The notes below the pieces were generated by a model. It was not told where the DNA came from. It did not search any database and saw nothing but the letters and a program-made list of their open reading frames with translations. Shown here one piece after another: positions 13,343-13,433 of a DNA stretch of 13,433 nt; the first letter of the stretch is position 1; each line of letters opens with the position of its first letter. A program made the position numbers and the translations under genes. The DNA is from RGIG3009 sp964470515 (GTDB lineage: Bacteria; Bacillota; Clostridia; Oscillospirales; Acutalibacteraceae): the NCBI GenBank assembly GCA_964470515.1, contig CAYYDD010000046.1, positions 1-13,433 on the forward strand, read 5' to 3'.

Positions 13343-13433
13343 TGAACCCCAAAGTTTAGACAAAATTAAATATTAAACTGCTTGTGAATGAGTTCGGTAT
13401 TGTACCGGACTCATTCCTTTTAGTTTTAAGGAA
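13343..13433. mobile_element. Terminus of an IS3-family (IS150-like) insertion sequence, partial
   Basis: The sequence beginning TGAACCCCAAAGTTTAGACA at 13343 has the TG start and the CCCCAAA-GTT-AGACA core typical of IS150-group terminal inverted repeats. Just inside is a long hairpin (13386-13416), as known near the ends of several IS elements, where it shields the transposase gene from outside transcription. The window ends before any transposase reading frame, so family, orientation and target duplication cannot be confirmed. AAGGAA at the very end could be the ribosome site of the first ORF. Confidence 0.65.
13386..13420 (+). terminator. Terminator-like hairpin inside the IS end
   Basis: A 14-bp stem, GAATGAGTTCGGTA (13386-13399) with TACCGGACTCATTC (13403-13416), contains one G-T pair, has a TTG loop and is followed by a short CTTTT. 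It could stop transcription from the TauE/SafE genes entering the element. A competing inverted repeat, TTCCTT (13414-13419) with AAGGAA (13428-13433), overlaps its 3' side. Confidence 0.65.

Overview
The window looks like chromosome from a fairly GC-rich member of the Clostridia (Oscillospirales/Ruminococcaceae-like). This is inferred from the glgB-glgC-glgD-glgA order (glgD is a Firmicutes trait), DUF1292 and DUF1836 proteins, AGGAGG/AGGTGA ribosome sites, sigma-A-type promoters and an IS150-like insertion sequence end. No 16S gene or other taxonomic marker is present.

Layout. (1) 5-5709, + strand: a tight glycogen synthesis operon, glgB, glgC, glgD and glgA, closed by a strong terminator. 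GlgC and GlgD should supply ADP-glucose, GlgA should polymerise it and GlgB should branch the product. GlgD has lost the catalytic signature and is probably the regulatory subunit. (2) 5854-6156: a long intergenic stretch with phased GTTGCA repeats, a consensus DnaA box and a clear promoter. (3) 6157-7233, +: a two-domain GT2/GtrA membrane glycosyltransferase, convergent with an XRE-family regulator (7264-7935, -) across a shared terminator. (4) 8045-8671, +: a histidine phosphatase, divergent from the regulator; the gap holds overlapping inverted repeats on the regulator's promoter. (5) 8734-11446, +: an operon of a DUF1836 regulator, an NfeD-like membrane protein and a flotillin. Its promoter carries a perfect 16-bp palindrome between the -35 and -10 boxes. 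(6) 11489-12107, - strand: a DUF1292 gene followed by an RNA whose shape and sequence strongly suggest 6S RNA. (7) 12175-12547, +: a promoter-to-terminator unit with no normal gene but four copies of a ribosome-site/start-codon motif, each opening a very short ORF. (8) 12611-13332, +: two overlapping half-length TauE/SafE (TSUP) genes. (9) 13343-end: one terminus of an IS3-family (IS150-like) element, cut by the window edge.

The protein genes are mostly familiar families. The least explained parts are non-coding: the four-repeat transcript at about 12210-12547, the 6S-like RNA at 11531-11716, and the operator-like repeats in the promoter regions at 5987-6080, 7999-8020 and 8737-8752.
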